DNA of 37,949 nt, taken from contig JAPLUW010000002.1 in NCBI GenBank assembly GCA_026397405.1, positions 104,214 through 142,162 on the forward strand, written 5' to 3'. Each line of letters begins with the position of its first letter. Position 1 is the first letter of the stretch. The notes under the pieces are model-generated. The model had not been told where the DNA came from and did not search any database. It saw only the letters and a program-made list of their open reading frames with translations. Below are positions 6,641-16,865 of this stretch, one piece after another. The stretch comes from Candidatus Adlerbacteria bacterium. Lineage in GTDB: Bacteria; Patescibacteriota; Minisyncoccia; Phycocordibacterales; SBAW01. The position numbers and the translations under genes are program-made.

Positions 6641-7618
6641 TTACCCTTTTCGGCCTTTCATGGCAAGGGTAATAATATGGTCCAAAAAGTCCGAAAGCTT
6701 GGCACCAACGGCTGCCACTGCCTTGGGGAAAATCGACTCACTTGTCATACCCACACCCGCAGCATTATTGATCTCTAAAAAGTAGATGCCGCGCTTGGAG
6801 ATGATAAAGTCGCTGCGGGAGTAGTGCGACGCCCCTACCCCTTCATGGACAGCTTTTGCATGATGCATCAGTTGCTCTTTTTCGGCCGGGGTAAAGTTGC
6901 CCGGGACACGTTCGGTTGTTTCGCCGCTATACTTTGCATCGTAGGAAAAAAATCCGTGTTTTTTAGGCGGGATAATTTCAACTGGCAACAGTGCGTAGGT
7001 TTTTTCGCCACGGAAGTTGTCTATAACCCCTACGGTTGCCTCTTTGCCTTTGATAAATTCTTCTACCAACACTTTTGGCGACACGCGGAATGCTTTTGCA
7101 AGCGCGGGCTCCAGGTCGTGGAATGTGTGCACAATACTTATCCCCACAGACGAGCCGCCGATAGCGGGTTTTACAATTGCTGGGTGCGGAAAGCTACGGA
7201 ACAAGGAAAGTGCCGTTTGCTCGATGTCGTCGGCCTGGTCGAGCAGTACACCGTGTGCAACTTTAATACCGAGTTTGGAAACGATATCTTTGGTGCTGTG
7301 TTTGTTAAATGCGAGCGTCGACGCAAATGCGTCCGAGCCCGTGTAGGGCACTGCGGTGGCTTCGAGGATGCGCTGGAGCTGGCCGTCTTCGCCATATTCG
7401 CCGTGGATAACATTAAAGGCAACGTCGATACCGCGGAGGGCTTTTTCGGGCAGCTGTGGGACGCCGTGTACATGCCACACACCGTCGCGCGAAATAAAAA
7501 TATCGCGTGCGTCGTATTTTTCTTTATCCAACGCTTCAAGCACAGTGGCGCCACTCTTAAGCGAGACTTCGTATTCGCTCGACGGCCCACCACGCAATAC
7601 TCCAACTACGGTTCTCAT
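6641..7618 (-). CDS. ddl: D-alanine--D-alanine ligase
   Basis: A 325-residue ATP-grasp ligase that joins two D-alanines for peptidoglycan precursors in the cytoplasm. The N-terminal GGPSSEYEVSLKSG, the ATP-grasp loop GGSSVGIS, EEFIKGKEATVGV, and the C-terminal metal-binding segment FLEINNAAGVGMTSESIFPK are all in family order. The last segment is unusual: most Ddl proteins read E(V/I)NT-x-PG-(M/L)T, whereas here NNAAGVGMT replaces it, with two extra residues and no proline. The start at ATG 7618 has a TATAAT box six bases upstream and no Shine-Dalgarno. It leads a unit with phhB and tRNA-Ala. A large inverted repeat lies directly upstream of its -10 box. Confidence 0.93.
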   Translation of the reverse strand: MRTVVGVLRGGPSSEYEVSLKSGATVLEALDKEKYDARDIFISRDGVWHVHGVPQLPEKALRGIDVAFNVIHGEYGEDGQLQRILEATAVPYTGSDAFASTLAFNKHSTKDIVSKLGIKVAHGVLLDQADDIEQTALSLFRSFPHPAIVKPAIGGSSVGISIVHTFHDLEPALAKAFRVSPKVLVEEFIKGKEATVGVIDNFRGEKTYALLPVEIIPPKKHGFFSYDAKYSGETTERVPGNFTPAEKEQLMHHAKAVHEGVGASHYSRSDFIISKRGIYFLEINNAAGVGMTSESIFPKAVAAVGAKLSDFLDHIITLAMKGRKG

Positions 7619-7624
7619 GATTTT

Positions 7625-7633
7625 ATTATAGCC
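7625..7633 (-). promoter_or_regulatory. -10 promoter of ddl (leaderless type)
   Basis: The minus strand reads GGCTATAAT, AAAATC, then ATG. It is a perfect TATAAT six bases before the start codon. The inverted repeat 7631-7706 abuts it and would overlap the -35 region. Confidence 0.7.
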
Positions 7634-7706
7634 CAGAAAGTGACAGAAAAGAGGGTTAGACTTGGCCTAGCGGCCCGGAGCGCACTCTTTTCTGCATTTT
7701 CTGGGC
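7631..7706. repeat. long imperfect inverted repeat between the UDP-sugar dehydrogenase gene and ddl
   Basis: The left arm 7631-7653 (begins GCCCAGAAAG, ends AGAAAAGAG) and right arm 7685-7706 are complementary over about 22 bases with one mismatch and one bulged base, around a 31-base GC-rich core. It fills the whole intergenic space. It could be a terminator-like hairpin for the upstream gene, an operator for ddl, or a small palindromic repeat; there is no T-run after the stem other than the -10 box itself. Confidence 0.75.
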
Positions 7707-7708
7707 GG

Positions 7709-8569
7709 TTACTTTCCATATACTCCTTTCAGCAAATCTAAATCTTTACCACTTTTGGTTAGCAGTTCGATATTTTTTTGCTCAAGTGCTTTCAGTACAG
7801 CAACTCCACTCGCATCAGCCGGTGAAAGTTTTTCATACAGCTCGCGCAGGGCTTTAAAGTCTTTAATAAAACAGTGGCCCCCGGCACCACGACCAACCGG
7901 CGCACCCGGGTGGTTGCTTGCGGCGTTTACTTTTAAATGCGACGGTCCAATACGCGGGTCGACACCTAACACCATGCTTACTTTTTCCCAATCAGCCCCC
8001 AACGTTTGCGCAATGTCATACATCACATTGGCAAAAATAACTTTTGTAAACAAAAACATATTCCCCGCATATTTAATAAGTTCTGCTTCATCCGACGTGC
8101 AGATACTTTCAAACGGGGCTTTAGGTAACACGGCAAGCACCTGTTCTGCAGCGTCGCGGTACTTCTGCGACTCTTCTGGCAGGCCAATAATGTTACGTGC
8201 CGGGTGCGCTGCATCGTATGCGGCATGGGACTCAACTAAAAATTCTGGCGAAACTAGCACGGTACGGTCGGGGTACTGCTGTTGCACCGAGCGTGTTGTG
8301 CCGGGCACCATGGTCGACTTCAACACCACCACAGTACCCGGCGCCGTGTTCCCCACAGCACTGCGCAGTATAGAGTCGTCAAAACCTTTGGCAGTGGTTG
8401 GCGTTGGGACAGCAACAAACACAATACTGCACTCTTTTATTTTTTCCTTATTCCCCCGGTATGGCTCTTCAAGCGCATAACGCACGGCGCCGTACCCGCG
8501 ATTTTCAAAGTCATCGGCGTAATTTTTGCCTATCCACCCATGGCCAATAAAACCGATTGTTTGTTTCAT
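7709..8569 (-). CDS. UDP-glucose/GDP-mannose dehydrogenase family protein, short form
   Basis: A 286-residue member of the family that oxidises nucleotide-sugar C6 to the acid with NAD. The Rossmann motif GFIGHGWIGKNYADDF is at residues 5-20, VPTPTT and KSTMVPGTT follow, and the catalytic cysteine is in GRGAGGHCFIKD. Usual family members have about 400-450 residues; this one ends soon after the catalytic domain and lacks the C-terminal nucleotide-sugar binding domain. It may act on a different or smaller substrate, or need a partner. It is two bases downstream of uvrC in the same direction and has no Shine-Dalgarno. Confidence 0.85.
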   Translation of the reverse strand: MKQTIGFIGHGWIGKNYADDFENRGYGAVRYALEEPYRGNKEKIKECSIVFVAVPTPTTAKGFDDSILRSAVGNTAPGTVVVLKSTMVPGTTRSVQQQYPDRTVLVSPEFLVESHAAYDAAHPARNIIGLPEESQKYRDAAEQVLAVLPKAPFESICTSDEAELIKYAGNMFLFTKVIFANVMYDIAQTLGADWEKVSMVLGVDPRIGPSHLKVNAASNHPGAPVGRGAGGHCFIKDFKALRELYEKLSPADASGVAVLKALEQKNIELLTKSGKDLDLLKGVYGK

Positions 8570-8571
8570 AT

Positions 8572-9903
8572 TTATTTTAAACCTCGAAGTGGGTTACGAA
8601 GTTTCTTATGGTAGGTAATTGCAAAGCGGTGTGCTTCGGCATTGGCGAGCAAAATGTCACGCTCGCGGCCAGCGATAACATCTTTGTCGCCTGCAATAGA
8701 GCGCGGGCGGTGATGTTCGTCTTTTACGACACCTACAACTGGTATCTGCATACCGTATTCTTCCAAAACTTTTTTTGCAACATTAATTTGCGCCGTGCTG
8801 CCGTCTACTGCAATCAAACGCGGCATGGCCCATTCTTCGTGCGCAAAGCGACGGGTCAAAACTTCGGTCAATGCACCTGGGTCGTCACCCGCTTTTGCTG
8901 TTTTGATACGGAATTTTCTGTACTGGTCTTTCTGTGGCTCGCCGTCTTCGACAACAACCATCACACCCACAGTTGCTTTACCGCCCATGTGTGCGATGTC
9001 GTACGCCTCAATTCGAGTTGAACGGTTCATGTCAGCAGCTGCTGTTGGTCGCCTATATTCGTCTTTAATAAGCGACACGTCTTGGATATGATTCAACGCA
9101 AATACTTGCTTGCGCAGACGTGCAGCCTCTTCAAATTTTTCTTCTTTTGCGGCGCGCTTCATGTCGCGCTCCAAACTCTTTAACAACAAGTTTTTCTTAC
9201 CTTGGAACAGCAACACTATTCGGCGGATAATTTTACGATAGTCCATTTTAGAAATTTCGCCCGAACATACACCAGGACACAACCCAATGTGGCGGTTAAA
9301 ACACGGCTTACCACTGTTTGGAATGCATGTGTCACGGTACGGAAAAATTTTCCTAATTATTTTAAGCGCTTCTTTTAGCTGCAGCCCGTGCGGAAAAGGA
9401 CCAAAGGTGTATTGCGCAGCAAAAGAATCCTGAAGGAGGCTCCGCAGGCCGACGGGCCGAGGACTGAGCGAATTTTCAGCAGGAAATTCGTGTACTCCCG
9501 AAGGATTGCTTTTGCGCAGCTTCATCTCCAATTCCTTGCCTCGTACTAAAAGTATTCGCGGGAAATCTTCTTTAGTAATAACGACGTAGTTAAAACTCTT
9601 ATCGTCCTTAAGGTCGGTGTTGTGTTTAGGCCGGTGAGTTTTAATTAAATTTGCCTCCAAGAGTAAAGCTTCCAGCACAGAGTCCGTCTCGCGCCAATCT
9701 ATCGACTTTGCTTTTGCGAGCATGTCGACCAAAATAGGTCCGCGCGTTTTTGGCAGGTCAGGCGAAAAATAACTTCGTACCCGGCTCCGCAGCGACGTCG
9801 CCTTGCCTATGTAGAGCACTTCTTTATTTTTTCCCAAAAAGAAATACACCCCAGGGGCCTCTGGAATTTTCTTCTTTCTCTTTTGAAAATCAGAAAGAAT
9901 CAT
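8572..9903 (-). CDS. uvrC: excinuclease ABC subunit C, short form
   Basis: UvrC makes both incisions in nucleotide excision repair. The GIY-YIG nuclease domain is at residues 15-95 (GVYFFLGKNKEVLYIGKATS), the cysteine-bearing stretch IPNSGKPCFNRHIGLCPGVC near 190-210, the UVR motif near 232-260 (EEKFEEAARLRKQV), and the RNase H-like endonuclease domain from about 288 (YDIAHMGGK ... VDGSTAQINVAKKVL). At 443 residues it is well short of the usual 600 or so and ends LRNPLRGLK without the C-terminal HhH pair, as in many reduced genomes. A repeat-derived insert lies between the GIY-YIG and YTFGPFPHG segments. It follows uvrA by 12 bases. Confidence 0.95.
   Translation of the reverse strand: MILSDFQKRKKKIPEAPGVYFFLGKNKEVLYIGKATSLRSRVRSYFSPDLPKTRGPILVDMLAKAKSIDWRETDSVLEALLLEANLIKTHRPKHNTDLKDDKSFNYVVITKEDFPRILLVRGKELEMKLRKSNPSGVHEFPAENSLSPRPVGLRSLLQDSFAAQYTFGPFPHGLQLKEALKIIRKIFPYRDTCIPNSGKPCFNRHIGLCPGVCSGEISKMDYRKIIRRIVLLFQGKKNLLLKSLERDMKRAAKEEKFEEAARLRKQVFALNHIQDVSLIKDEYRRPTAAADMNRSTRIEAYDIAHMGGKATVGVMVVVEDGEPQKDQYRKFRIKTAKAGDDPGALTEVLTRRFAHEEWAMPRLIAVDGSTAQINVAKKVLEEYGMQIPVVGVVKDEHHRPRSIAGDKDVIAGRERDILLANAEAHRFAITYHKKLRNPLRGLK
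9426..9507. repeat. in-frame palindromic insert in uvrC
   Basis: The ends AATCCT (9426-9431) and AGGATT (9502-9507) are inverted copies, with GGAG/CTCC continuing inward. A second perfect 7-base stem (CGAATTT/AAATTCG, 9469-9490) and GGCC-GGCC lie within. The encoded stretch (about NPSGVHEFPAENSLSPRPVG and on to LLQDSF) has no counterpart in ordinary UvrC, where this loop is short. Confidence 0.65.
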
Positions 9904-9915
9904 GTGTATATGGTA

Positions 9916-12516
9916 CTACTTTCCCTTCAAGACACGCTTTAAGTATCTTCCCGTGTGAGAGTTTTTATTATTTGCGACATCTTCTGGCGTGCCTTTGGCA
10001 ACAAGGTTACCGCCACCAACGCCGCCCTCCGGACCAAAGTCCAATAAGTAGTCGGAGCTTTTGATAATGTCCATATTGTGCTCAATAAGCACGACACTGT
10101 TCCCCGCTTGCACCAGACGGTTCAAAATATCAATTAATTTTTGCACGTCTTCGTAGTGCAACCCAACCGTTGGCTCGTCCAGCAAGTAGATTGTTTTCTG
10201 CAGGTGCGGGCGATACAACTCGGCAGAAATTTTTACACGTTGTGCTTCGCCGCCTGAAAGGGTTGTTGCAGACTGTCCAAGTTTTAAGTAATCCAAGCCC
10301 ACTTCGCCTAAGGTTTTAAGGCGATCATGGATTGCAGGAATATCGTTAAAGAACGCGAGCGCCTCTTCAACGGTCATCTCCAGCACATCGTAGATGTTTT
10401 TATTTTTATATTTAACCTCGAGCGTCTCTTTCATAAACCGCTTTCCGTTGCAGACGTCGCACGTAACATATACGGTCGGCAAAAAGTGCATCTCCACTGC
10501 TATAGTTCCGTTACCTTCGCACGCTTCGCAGCGCCCGCCACCTTTCGCTGTTTGAACGTTAAAAGAAAAACGGTTCGCCTTCCACCCGCGTGCACGCGCT
10601 TCGTTTGTCGATGCAAACAAGTCGCGGATAAACGTAAACGAACCGGTGTACGTTGCCGGGTTTGAGCGTGGCGTACGGCCAATTGGGCTCTGGTCTATAA
10701 GAATTGCCCGTGAGAGATGTTCCGTCCCTTCAAAGGAAGCTACGTTGTAGAGTTTGTTGGTACGGTAGCGTTTGTCAAAACGCGCACGCAAGTTTTCGTA
10801 CAAAATTTCATACAAAAATGTTGACTTACCTGAACCAGATACGCCGGTAATAGAAACCATTTTACCCAAGGGCACCTCAGCCGAGAGATTTTTGATGTTA
10901 AATGCTTTACCGCCTTTTATTTTGAGCGTGCCTCTGTCTTTTTCGCGGCGCTGCTCGGGCACCGGGATTTCCTTTTCGCCGCGCAAGTACGCAAGCGTTA
11001 AAGAGCCGCTGTCGTTTTTCTTTGCAGTAAGCAATTTATCCATCTCGCCTGCAACGACAATGTGCCCGCCATGTACGCCGGCACCCGGGCCAATGTCTAC
11101 CAAGTAGTCGCCCGCGTAGATAGTATCTTCGTCGTGTTCAACAACAATTATTGTGTTGCCTAGGTCGCGCAGGTTGATGAGTGTTTTTATTAAACGTTCG
11201 TTGTCACGCTGGTGGAGGCCAATGGTAGGCTCATCTAACACATAGAGCGCACCCACCAAACCGCTGCCCAACTGCGACGCAAGGCGGATACGCTGCGCTT
11301 CCCCACCCGAGAGCGTATTGGCACGGCGGTCGAGTGTTAGGTAGTCGAGCCCAACATCCAACATAAACTTTAGGCGCGCGGAAATTTCTTTAATAACTGT
11401 TTTAGAAATTTCAAGATCTTTTTTGTTCAACTCTAAATCAGTAAAAAAATTGTAGGCATTCGCAATTGAAAGGTTAGTGATGTCAACAATATTTGCCCGC
11501 CCTGAGCTTGTCGAAGGGTTCTCTCCCAAAAATACATTAAGCGCTTCGGGGCGCAAACGTGCGCCATGGCAGACAGGGCACGCTTCATCGCTAAAGAAGT
11601 GCTTTGTACCTAACCCGTTGCAGGCAGGGCACGCACCATATGGTGAGTTAAAGCTAAACAAGCGAGGTTCAACTTCCGGGAATGAAAATCCGTCATACGG
11701 GCACATAAATTTTGCCGAAACCAGTCGTGTGCCATGCGCGTCTTCTATCTGTACCAAGCCGCTTGCCTCTTCCAGGGCACGTTCAAGGGCTTCCGAAAGG
11801 CGCTCCAGCGCAGCAGCTTTACTCCGGGTAAATTCGGATACTAAAATTTCATCTACCAAAATAGAGATATCGTGCTTTTTATGTTTTGCCAAAATAATCT
11901 GCTCGCGCAAACTCTTTAACTCGCCGTCCACCTTTGCACGTTCGTAACCTTTGCCGAGCATGTCGTACAACATTTGGTAGTACTCACCCTTGCGGCCAAC
12001 AACAACTGGGGCAAAAATTTTGACCGTATCTTCGTTAATATCTACACCCATCACTTTACGGACTTTTTTGGGTGCGTTTTTTGTAACACCTTCAACAATT
12101 GAGTGGATTATTTCTTCGTTGGAGAGTTTTTTAATTTCGCGCCCGCAGGTTAAGCAGTGTGGCTTGCCTACGCGCGCAAACAAAATACGCATGTAGTCGT
12201 AAATTTCTGTAATGGTTGCAACCGTTGAACGCGGGTTGTTCGAACGCGACTTTTGGTCGATAGAAATGGCCGGCGAGAGGCCAGTGATTTCTTCCACATC
12301 AGGTTTTTGCATCTGGCGCAAAAATTGCCGCGCATATGCAGAAAGAGACTCAATGTAGCGGCGCTGACCTTCGGCAAAAATTGTGTCGAATGCCAACGAC
12401 GACTTGCCGCTGCCAGACAAGCCCGTAAACACCACCATTTTATTCCGCGGGATAGACAGCGAAATGTTCTTAAGGTTGTGTGTCTTTGCTCCTTTTATTG
12501 TGATTTTATCTTCCAT
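9916..12516 (-). CDS. uvrA: excinuclease ABC subunit A
   Basis: UvrA is the DNA damage-sensing ABC ATPase dimer that loads UvrB. Both nucleotide-binding halves are complete: Walker [10 protein letters not shown] at about 33 with signature [16 protein letters not shown] and [11 protein letters not shown], then GVSGSGKST with [15 protein letters not shown] and [11 protein letters not shown]. Zinc-finger cysteines are visible (CPACNGLG ... [14 protein letters not shown] ... CDVCNG). The length of 866 is slightly short of the usual 940. An eight-residue insert PSTSSGRA interrupts the segment before [10 protein letters not shown] and comes from a short repeat. It is the middle gene of uvrB-uvrA-uvrC, with its own TGGTATAAT box upstream. 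Confidence 0.98.
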   Translation of the reverse strand: MEDKITIKGAKTHNLKNISLSIPRNKMVVFTGLSGSGKSSLAFDTIFAEGQRRYIESLSAYARQFLRQMQKPDVEEITGLSPAISIDQKSRSNNPRSTVATITEIYDYMRILFARVGKPHCLTCGREIKKLSNEEIIHSIVEGVTKNAPKKVRKVMGVDINEDTVKIFAPVVVGRKGEYYQMLYDMLGKGYERAKVDGELKSLREQIILAKHKKHDISILVDEILVSEFTRSKAAALERLSEALERALEEASGLVQIEDAHGTRLVSAKFMCPYDGFSFPEVEPRLFSFNSPYGACPACNGLGTKHFFSDEACPVCHGARLRPEALNVFLGENPSTSSGRANIVDITNLSIANAYNFFTDLELNKKDLEISKTVIKEISARLKFMLDVGLDYLTLDRRANTLSGGEAQRIRLASQLGSGLVGALYVLDEPTIGLHQRDNERLIKTLINLRDLGNTIIVVEHDEDTIYAGDYLVDIGPGAGVHGGHIVVAGEMDKLLTAKKNDSGSLTLAYLRGEKEIPVPEQRREKDRGTLKIKGGKAFNIKNLSAEVPLGKMVSITGVSGSGKSTFLYEILYENLRARFDKRYRTNKLYNVASFEGTEHLSRAILIDQSPIGRTPRSNPATYTGSFTFIRDLFASTNEARARGWKANRFSFNVQTAKGGGRCEACEGNGTIAVEMHFLPTVYVTCDVCNGKRFMKETLEVKYKNKNIYDVLEMTVEEALAFFNDIPAIHDRLKTLGEVGLDYLKLGQSATTLSGGEAQRVKISAELYRPHLQKTIYLLDEPTVGLHYEDVQKLIDILNRLVQAGNSVVLIEHNMDIIKSSDYLLDFGPEGGVGGGNLVAKGTPEDVANNKNSHTGRYLKRVLKGK
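11500..11518. repeat. short dispersed repeat inserted in frame in uvrA
   Basis: The 19-base sequence CCCTGAGCTTGTCGAAGGG has inverted ends (CCCT/AGGG). On the coding strand it gives PSTSSG inside uvrA. From memory, this motif recurs in many unrelated bacterial genomes and often yields STSSG or KLRA-type peptides; I did not check this. Confidence 0.7.
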
Positions 12517-12537
12517 ATTCTAGCGAGTGAGCGAGCA

Positions 12538-12546
12538 ATTATACCA
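12538..12546 (-). promoter_or_regulatory. extended -10 promoter of uvrA
   Basis: The minus strand reads TGGTATAAT, 21 bases before the uvrA ATG and 21 bases after the uvrB stop. It predicts a short leader of about 14 bases (GCTCGCTCACTCGC region) without a Shine-Dalgarno. Confidence 0.6.
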
Positions 12547-12551
12547 CAAAA

Positions 12552-14609
12552 TTAGTGGAGAGTCTTCTTCTTTACGGTCTTCCCTAAAAGTACTGCGATT
12601 TCGTCACGTAAAATGGCGGCGGTTTCGAAGTCGAGTTCTTGCACGGCCGCAGCCATTTGTTTGCGCTTTTCGGCAATAAATTTGCGCGGATTCTTTTTAT
12701 ACAACTCTTTGTCGATGTCCAAAAGTACACCAACTGCTTTGCCGTGTTCGGTACGCAACTGGTCGGTAATGTCACTAATAGCTTTTTTAATTGTCACCGG
12801 GGTGATGCCGTGCTTTGTATTGTAGGCAGTTTGTATGGCACGGCGGCGATTTGTCTCACCTATCGCCTTTTCGAGCGAACCGGTCATATTGTCGGCGTAG
12901 AGAATAACGCGACCGTGCACATTGCGTGCCGCGCGACCAATTGTTTGTATAAGCGATGTTTCCGAACGCAAAAAGCCTTCTTTGTCGGCGTCTAAGATTG
13001 CGACCAGCTCTACTTCCGGCAAGTCCAAACCTTCGCGGAGCAAGTTAACGCCCACAAGCACGTCGTAGAGGCCTTTACGGAAGTCGGTCAAAATAGTGAT
13101 ACGGTCGAGTGTCAAAACTTCGCTATGGATGTACGCAGCCTTAAACTTTCTGTCTTTTAAATATTCCGACAAGTCTTCTGCCATTTTTTTGGTGAGCGTT
13201 GTCACCAGCACACGCCCGCCATGCTTAATTACTTTCTCTGCTTCATCTAAGAAGTCCTGCACTTGCCCTAAAACCGATGTTGGTTTCTGTGAAGACCCTT
13301 TCGCACCAGTAACTGGCCGGATTATTATTTCGGGGTCAATAAGGCCTGTAGGGCGGATAATCTGCTCGACAACATTCTTTCCAGATTTTTCTTTTTCATA
13401 TACGCCTGGCGTTGCAGAGGTATAAATAGTCTGCCCCACGCGCTGTTCAAATTCATCAAACTGTAGCGGGCGGTTGTCTATAGCGCTAGGCAGACGGAAG
13501 CCAAAGTCTATCAAGTTTTTCTTACGTGCTTGGTCGCCCGAATACATTCCTGCAATTTGGGACACTGTTACGTGCGACTCGTCGATGATAGTCAAAAAGT
13601 CAGGGCTTCCGTCGGCTTTGTGCGGAAAATAATCCATCAACGTAAATGGTGCTTGCCCTGGTTTGCGGCCGTCGAAGTGACGCGAGTAGTTTTCAATACC
13701 TGGACAGACACCAATCTCGCGGATAAGCGCAATGTCATGGTTAGTGCGGCGCTTCAAACGCTCTGCTTCAAGTACTTTGCCTGCACGTTCAAGCACAGCG
13801 AGCCGTTCTTTAAGTTCAAATTTAATATCTTCAATTGCACGACCACGTTCAGCTTCTGGAGTCACATAGTGTTTTGCAGGGAAAAGAAATAGTGACTTAA
13901 GCGAGTCGCGTTCAGCGCGCGAAATGGCGTCAATAACACGCACTTTGGAAATTGTTTCTCCCTCAAATTCCACGCGGTAGAGCACCCGCTCGCCTGTCGG
14001 CATAATTTCTACGCTGTTGCCGAGCGCACGGAACTTGCCAGGAGAAAGGTCCGCTGTTGTACGTTCAAAGTAGACGGAAATAAGCTCGCGGATAAGTTCG
14101 GAGCGATTCTTTTTTAAACCTGGTGCAATTTCCAAATGGACTTTTTTATATTCCTCAGGGCTGCCCAGGGCGTAGATACACGACACTGACGCAACAATAA
14201 TTACGTCACTGCGGGAAAGGAGCGCTTGCGTTGATGCGTGGCGGAGGCGGTCGATTTCTTCATTTATCTGCGCCTCTTTTTCAATATAGGTGTCGCTATG
14301 TGGGACGTATGCTTCGGGCTGGTAGTAGTCGTAATAGGAAACAAAGTACTGCACCGAGTTTTCAGGAAAAAATTCCTTATACTCTTGTGCCAACTGCGCG
14401 GCAAGTGTTTTGTTGTGGGCAATAACAAGGGTAGGCTTGCCCGTTTTTTCAATAACATTGGCAATAGTAAAAGTTTTGCCCGAGCCGGTTACGCCCAAAA
14501 GTGTTTGGTCGCGCTTCCCTGCCTTTAGCCCGTTCATTAAGCCTTCAATGGCTTTTGGCTGGTCGCCTGCAGGCTTGTATTGTGATTTGAGTTTAAAACC
14601 TCCAGACAT
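12552..14609 (-). CDS. uvrB: excinuclease ABC subunit B
   Basis: UvrB is the helicase-like core of nucleotide excision repair that verifies damage and recruits UvrC. The 685-residue protein has the Walker A loop LLGVTGSGKTFTIANV, the beta-hairpin region YYDYYQPEAYVPHSDTYIEK, the DEAD-like box TIIDESHVT, the C-terminal helicase motifs VGVNLLREGLDLPEV and QTIGRAARN, and a final UVR motif (KQMAAAVQELDFETAAILRD). Length and domain order are standard. I place the start at ATG 14609 (MSGGFKLKSQYKP), not at the upstream TTG, because TGCTATAGT ends exactly six bases before this ATG. uvrA and uvrC follow. Confidence 0.98.
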   Translation of the reverse strand: MSGGFKLKSQYKPAGDQPKAIEGLMNGLKAGKRDQTLLGVTGSGKTFTIANVIEKTGKPTLVIAHNKTLAAQLAQEYKEFFPENSVQYFVSYYDYYQPEAYVPHSDTYIEKEAQINEEIDRLRHASTQALLSRSDVIIVASVSCIYALGSPEEYKKVHLEIAPGLKKNRSELIRELISVYFERTTADLSPGKFRALGNSVEIMPTGERVLYRVEFEGETISKVRVIDAISRAERDSLKSLFLFPAKHYVTPEAERGRAIEDIKFELKERLAVLERAGKVLEAERLKRRTNHDIALIREIGVCPGIENYSRHFDGRKPGQAPFTLMDYFPHKADGSPDFLTIIDESHVTVSQIAGMYSGDQARKKNLIDFGFRLPSAIDNRPLQFDEFEQRVGQTIYTSATPGVYEKEKSGKNVVEQIIRPTGLIDPEIIIRPVTGAKGSSQKPTSVLGQVQDFLDEAEKVIKHGGRVLVTTLTKKMAEDLSEYLKDRKFKAAYIHSEVLTLDRITILTDFRKGLYDVLVGVNLLREGLDLPEVELVAILDADKEGFLRSETSLIQTIGRAARNVHGRVILYADNMTGSLEKAIGETNRRRAIQTAYNTKHGITPVTIKKAISDITDQLRTEHGKAVGVLLDIDKELYKKNPRKFIAEKRKQMAAAVQELDFETAAILRDEIAVLLGKTVKKKTLH

Positions 14610-14615
14610 CAAGGT

Positions 14616-14624
14616 ACTATAGCA
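14616..14624 (-). promoter_or_regulatory. extended -10 promoter of uvrB (leaderless type)
   Basis: The minus strand reads TGCTATAGT, ACCTTG, ATG. The six-base spacing matches other core genes here and argues against the TTG start one codon upstream, which would fall inside the spacing. Confidence 0.7.
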
Positions 14625-14632
14625 AATTAATG

Positions 14633-16335
<1,703 letters not shown>

Positions 16336-16341
16336 ATGCAA

Positions 16342-16347
16342 ACAATA
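16342..16347 (-). promoter_or_regulatory. -10 box of the FKBP gene (leaderless type)
   Basis: The minus strand reads TATTGT, TTGCAT, ATG; the six-base spacing supports ATG 16335 as the start. Confidence 0.5.
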
Positions 16348-16379
16348 CAAGGCCTCCCCTTGCTCGGCAAGTTTTTTAT

Positions 16380-16820
16380 CTACAGCATCGTCGCGACCTG
16401 CACGTTTGTGGCAATAAGTGACAGTGCAAATAATGCAACGAGCGCCGCACTAAATAGCATCTGGGGTTGTTGTATTTGTATATGGACAAAAAATGCAAAA
16501 AGTACGGCAATACTTAACAACAGCGCAATAGTTCCAAGTATCCACGGCACTGCAGGCTTAGAATTGTCTATAAATTTTATCAGCTCACGTTCCAGCGTTT
16601 GGAGTGACGAGTGCGGCTGTGCAACAGTGGCAGCGCCCACAGCTGCAACCGAAATATTTGTTCCCTCCCCTACAAAAAAACTTGAAACAAATAATCCTTC
16701 GCTGACAAAAATAATAGCTATAAAAAACAGTAGAGATGTGCGATGCAACATATGCGGCCGGTATGCATTGTGTTTAGACGGCAGGAAATGTCTATGCAAA
16801 AATTTCCCCAGAGAACTCAT
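16380..16820 (-). CDS. three-span membrane protein of unknown function
   Basis: A 146-residue protein with a basic, aromatic N-terminal cytoplasmic stretch ([20 protein letters not shown]), a first helix around 29-48, an extracytoplasmic loop of about 40 residues, and two C-terminal helices near 92-112 and 121-143. The N-terminal pattern (P[11 protein letters not shown] followed by a helix) is one I associate with CPR membrane proteins of unknown role, from memory only. It has its own TGCTAACAT box seven bases before ATG 16820 and no Shine-Dalgarno, and is divergent from the gene at 16866 with 45 bases between the starts. Confidence 0.72.
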   Translation of the reverse strand: MSSLGKFLHRHFLPSKHNAYRPHMLHRTSLLFFIAIIFVSEGLFVSSFFVGEGTNISVAAVGAATVAQPHSSLQTLERELIKFIDNSKPAVPWILGTIALLLSIAVLFAFFVHIQIQQPQMLFSAALVALFALSLIATNVQVATML

Positions 16821-16827
16821 ACACTTT

Positions 16828-16836
16828 ATGTTAGCA
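16828..16836 (-). promoter_or_regulatory. extended -10 promoter of 16380-16820
   Basis: The minus strand reads TGCTAACAT, then AAAGTGT, then ATG. It lies back to back with the plus-strand TATACT at 16852. Confidence 0.5.
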
Positions 16837-16851
16837 CATCCAAACCTACGA

Positions 16852-16857
16852 TATACT
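16852..16857 (+). promoter_or_regulatory. -10 promoter of 16866-17669
   Basis: TATACT is followed by eight bases (AGAGCGTA) and then ATG 16866. The message would have no or almost no leader. Confidence 0.6.
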
Positions 16858-16865
16858 AGAGCGTA

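Noticed and set aside
6824-7741. 305-codon open frame on the plus strand opposite ddl
   Set aside because: It is antisense to a clear Ddl gene, has no start signal, and the product is unlike any domain; a shadow of biased codons.
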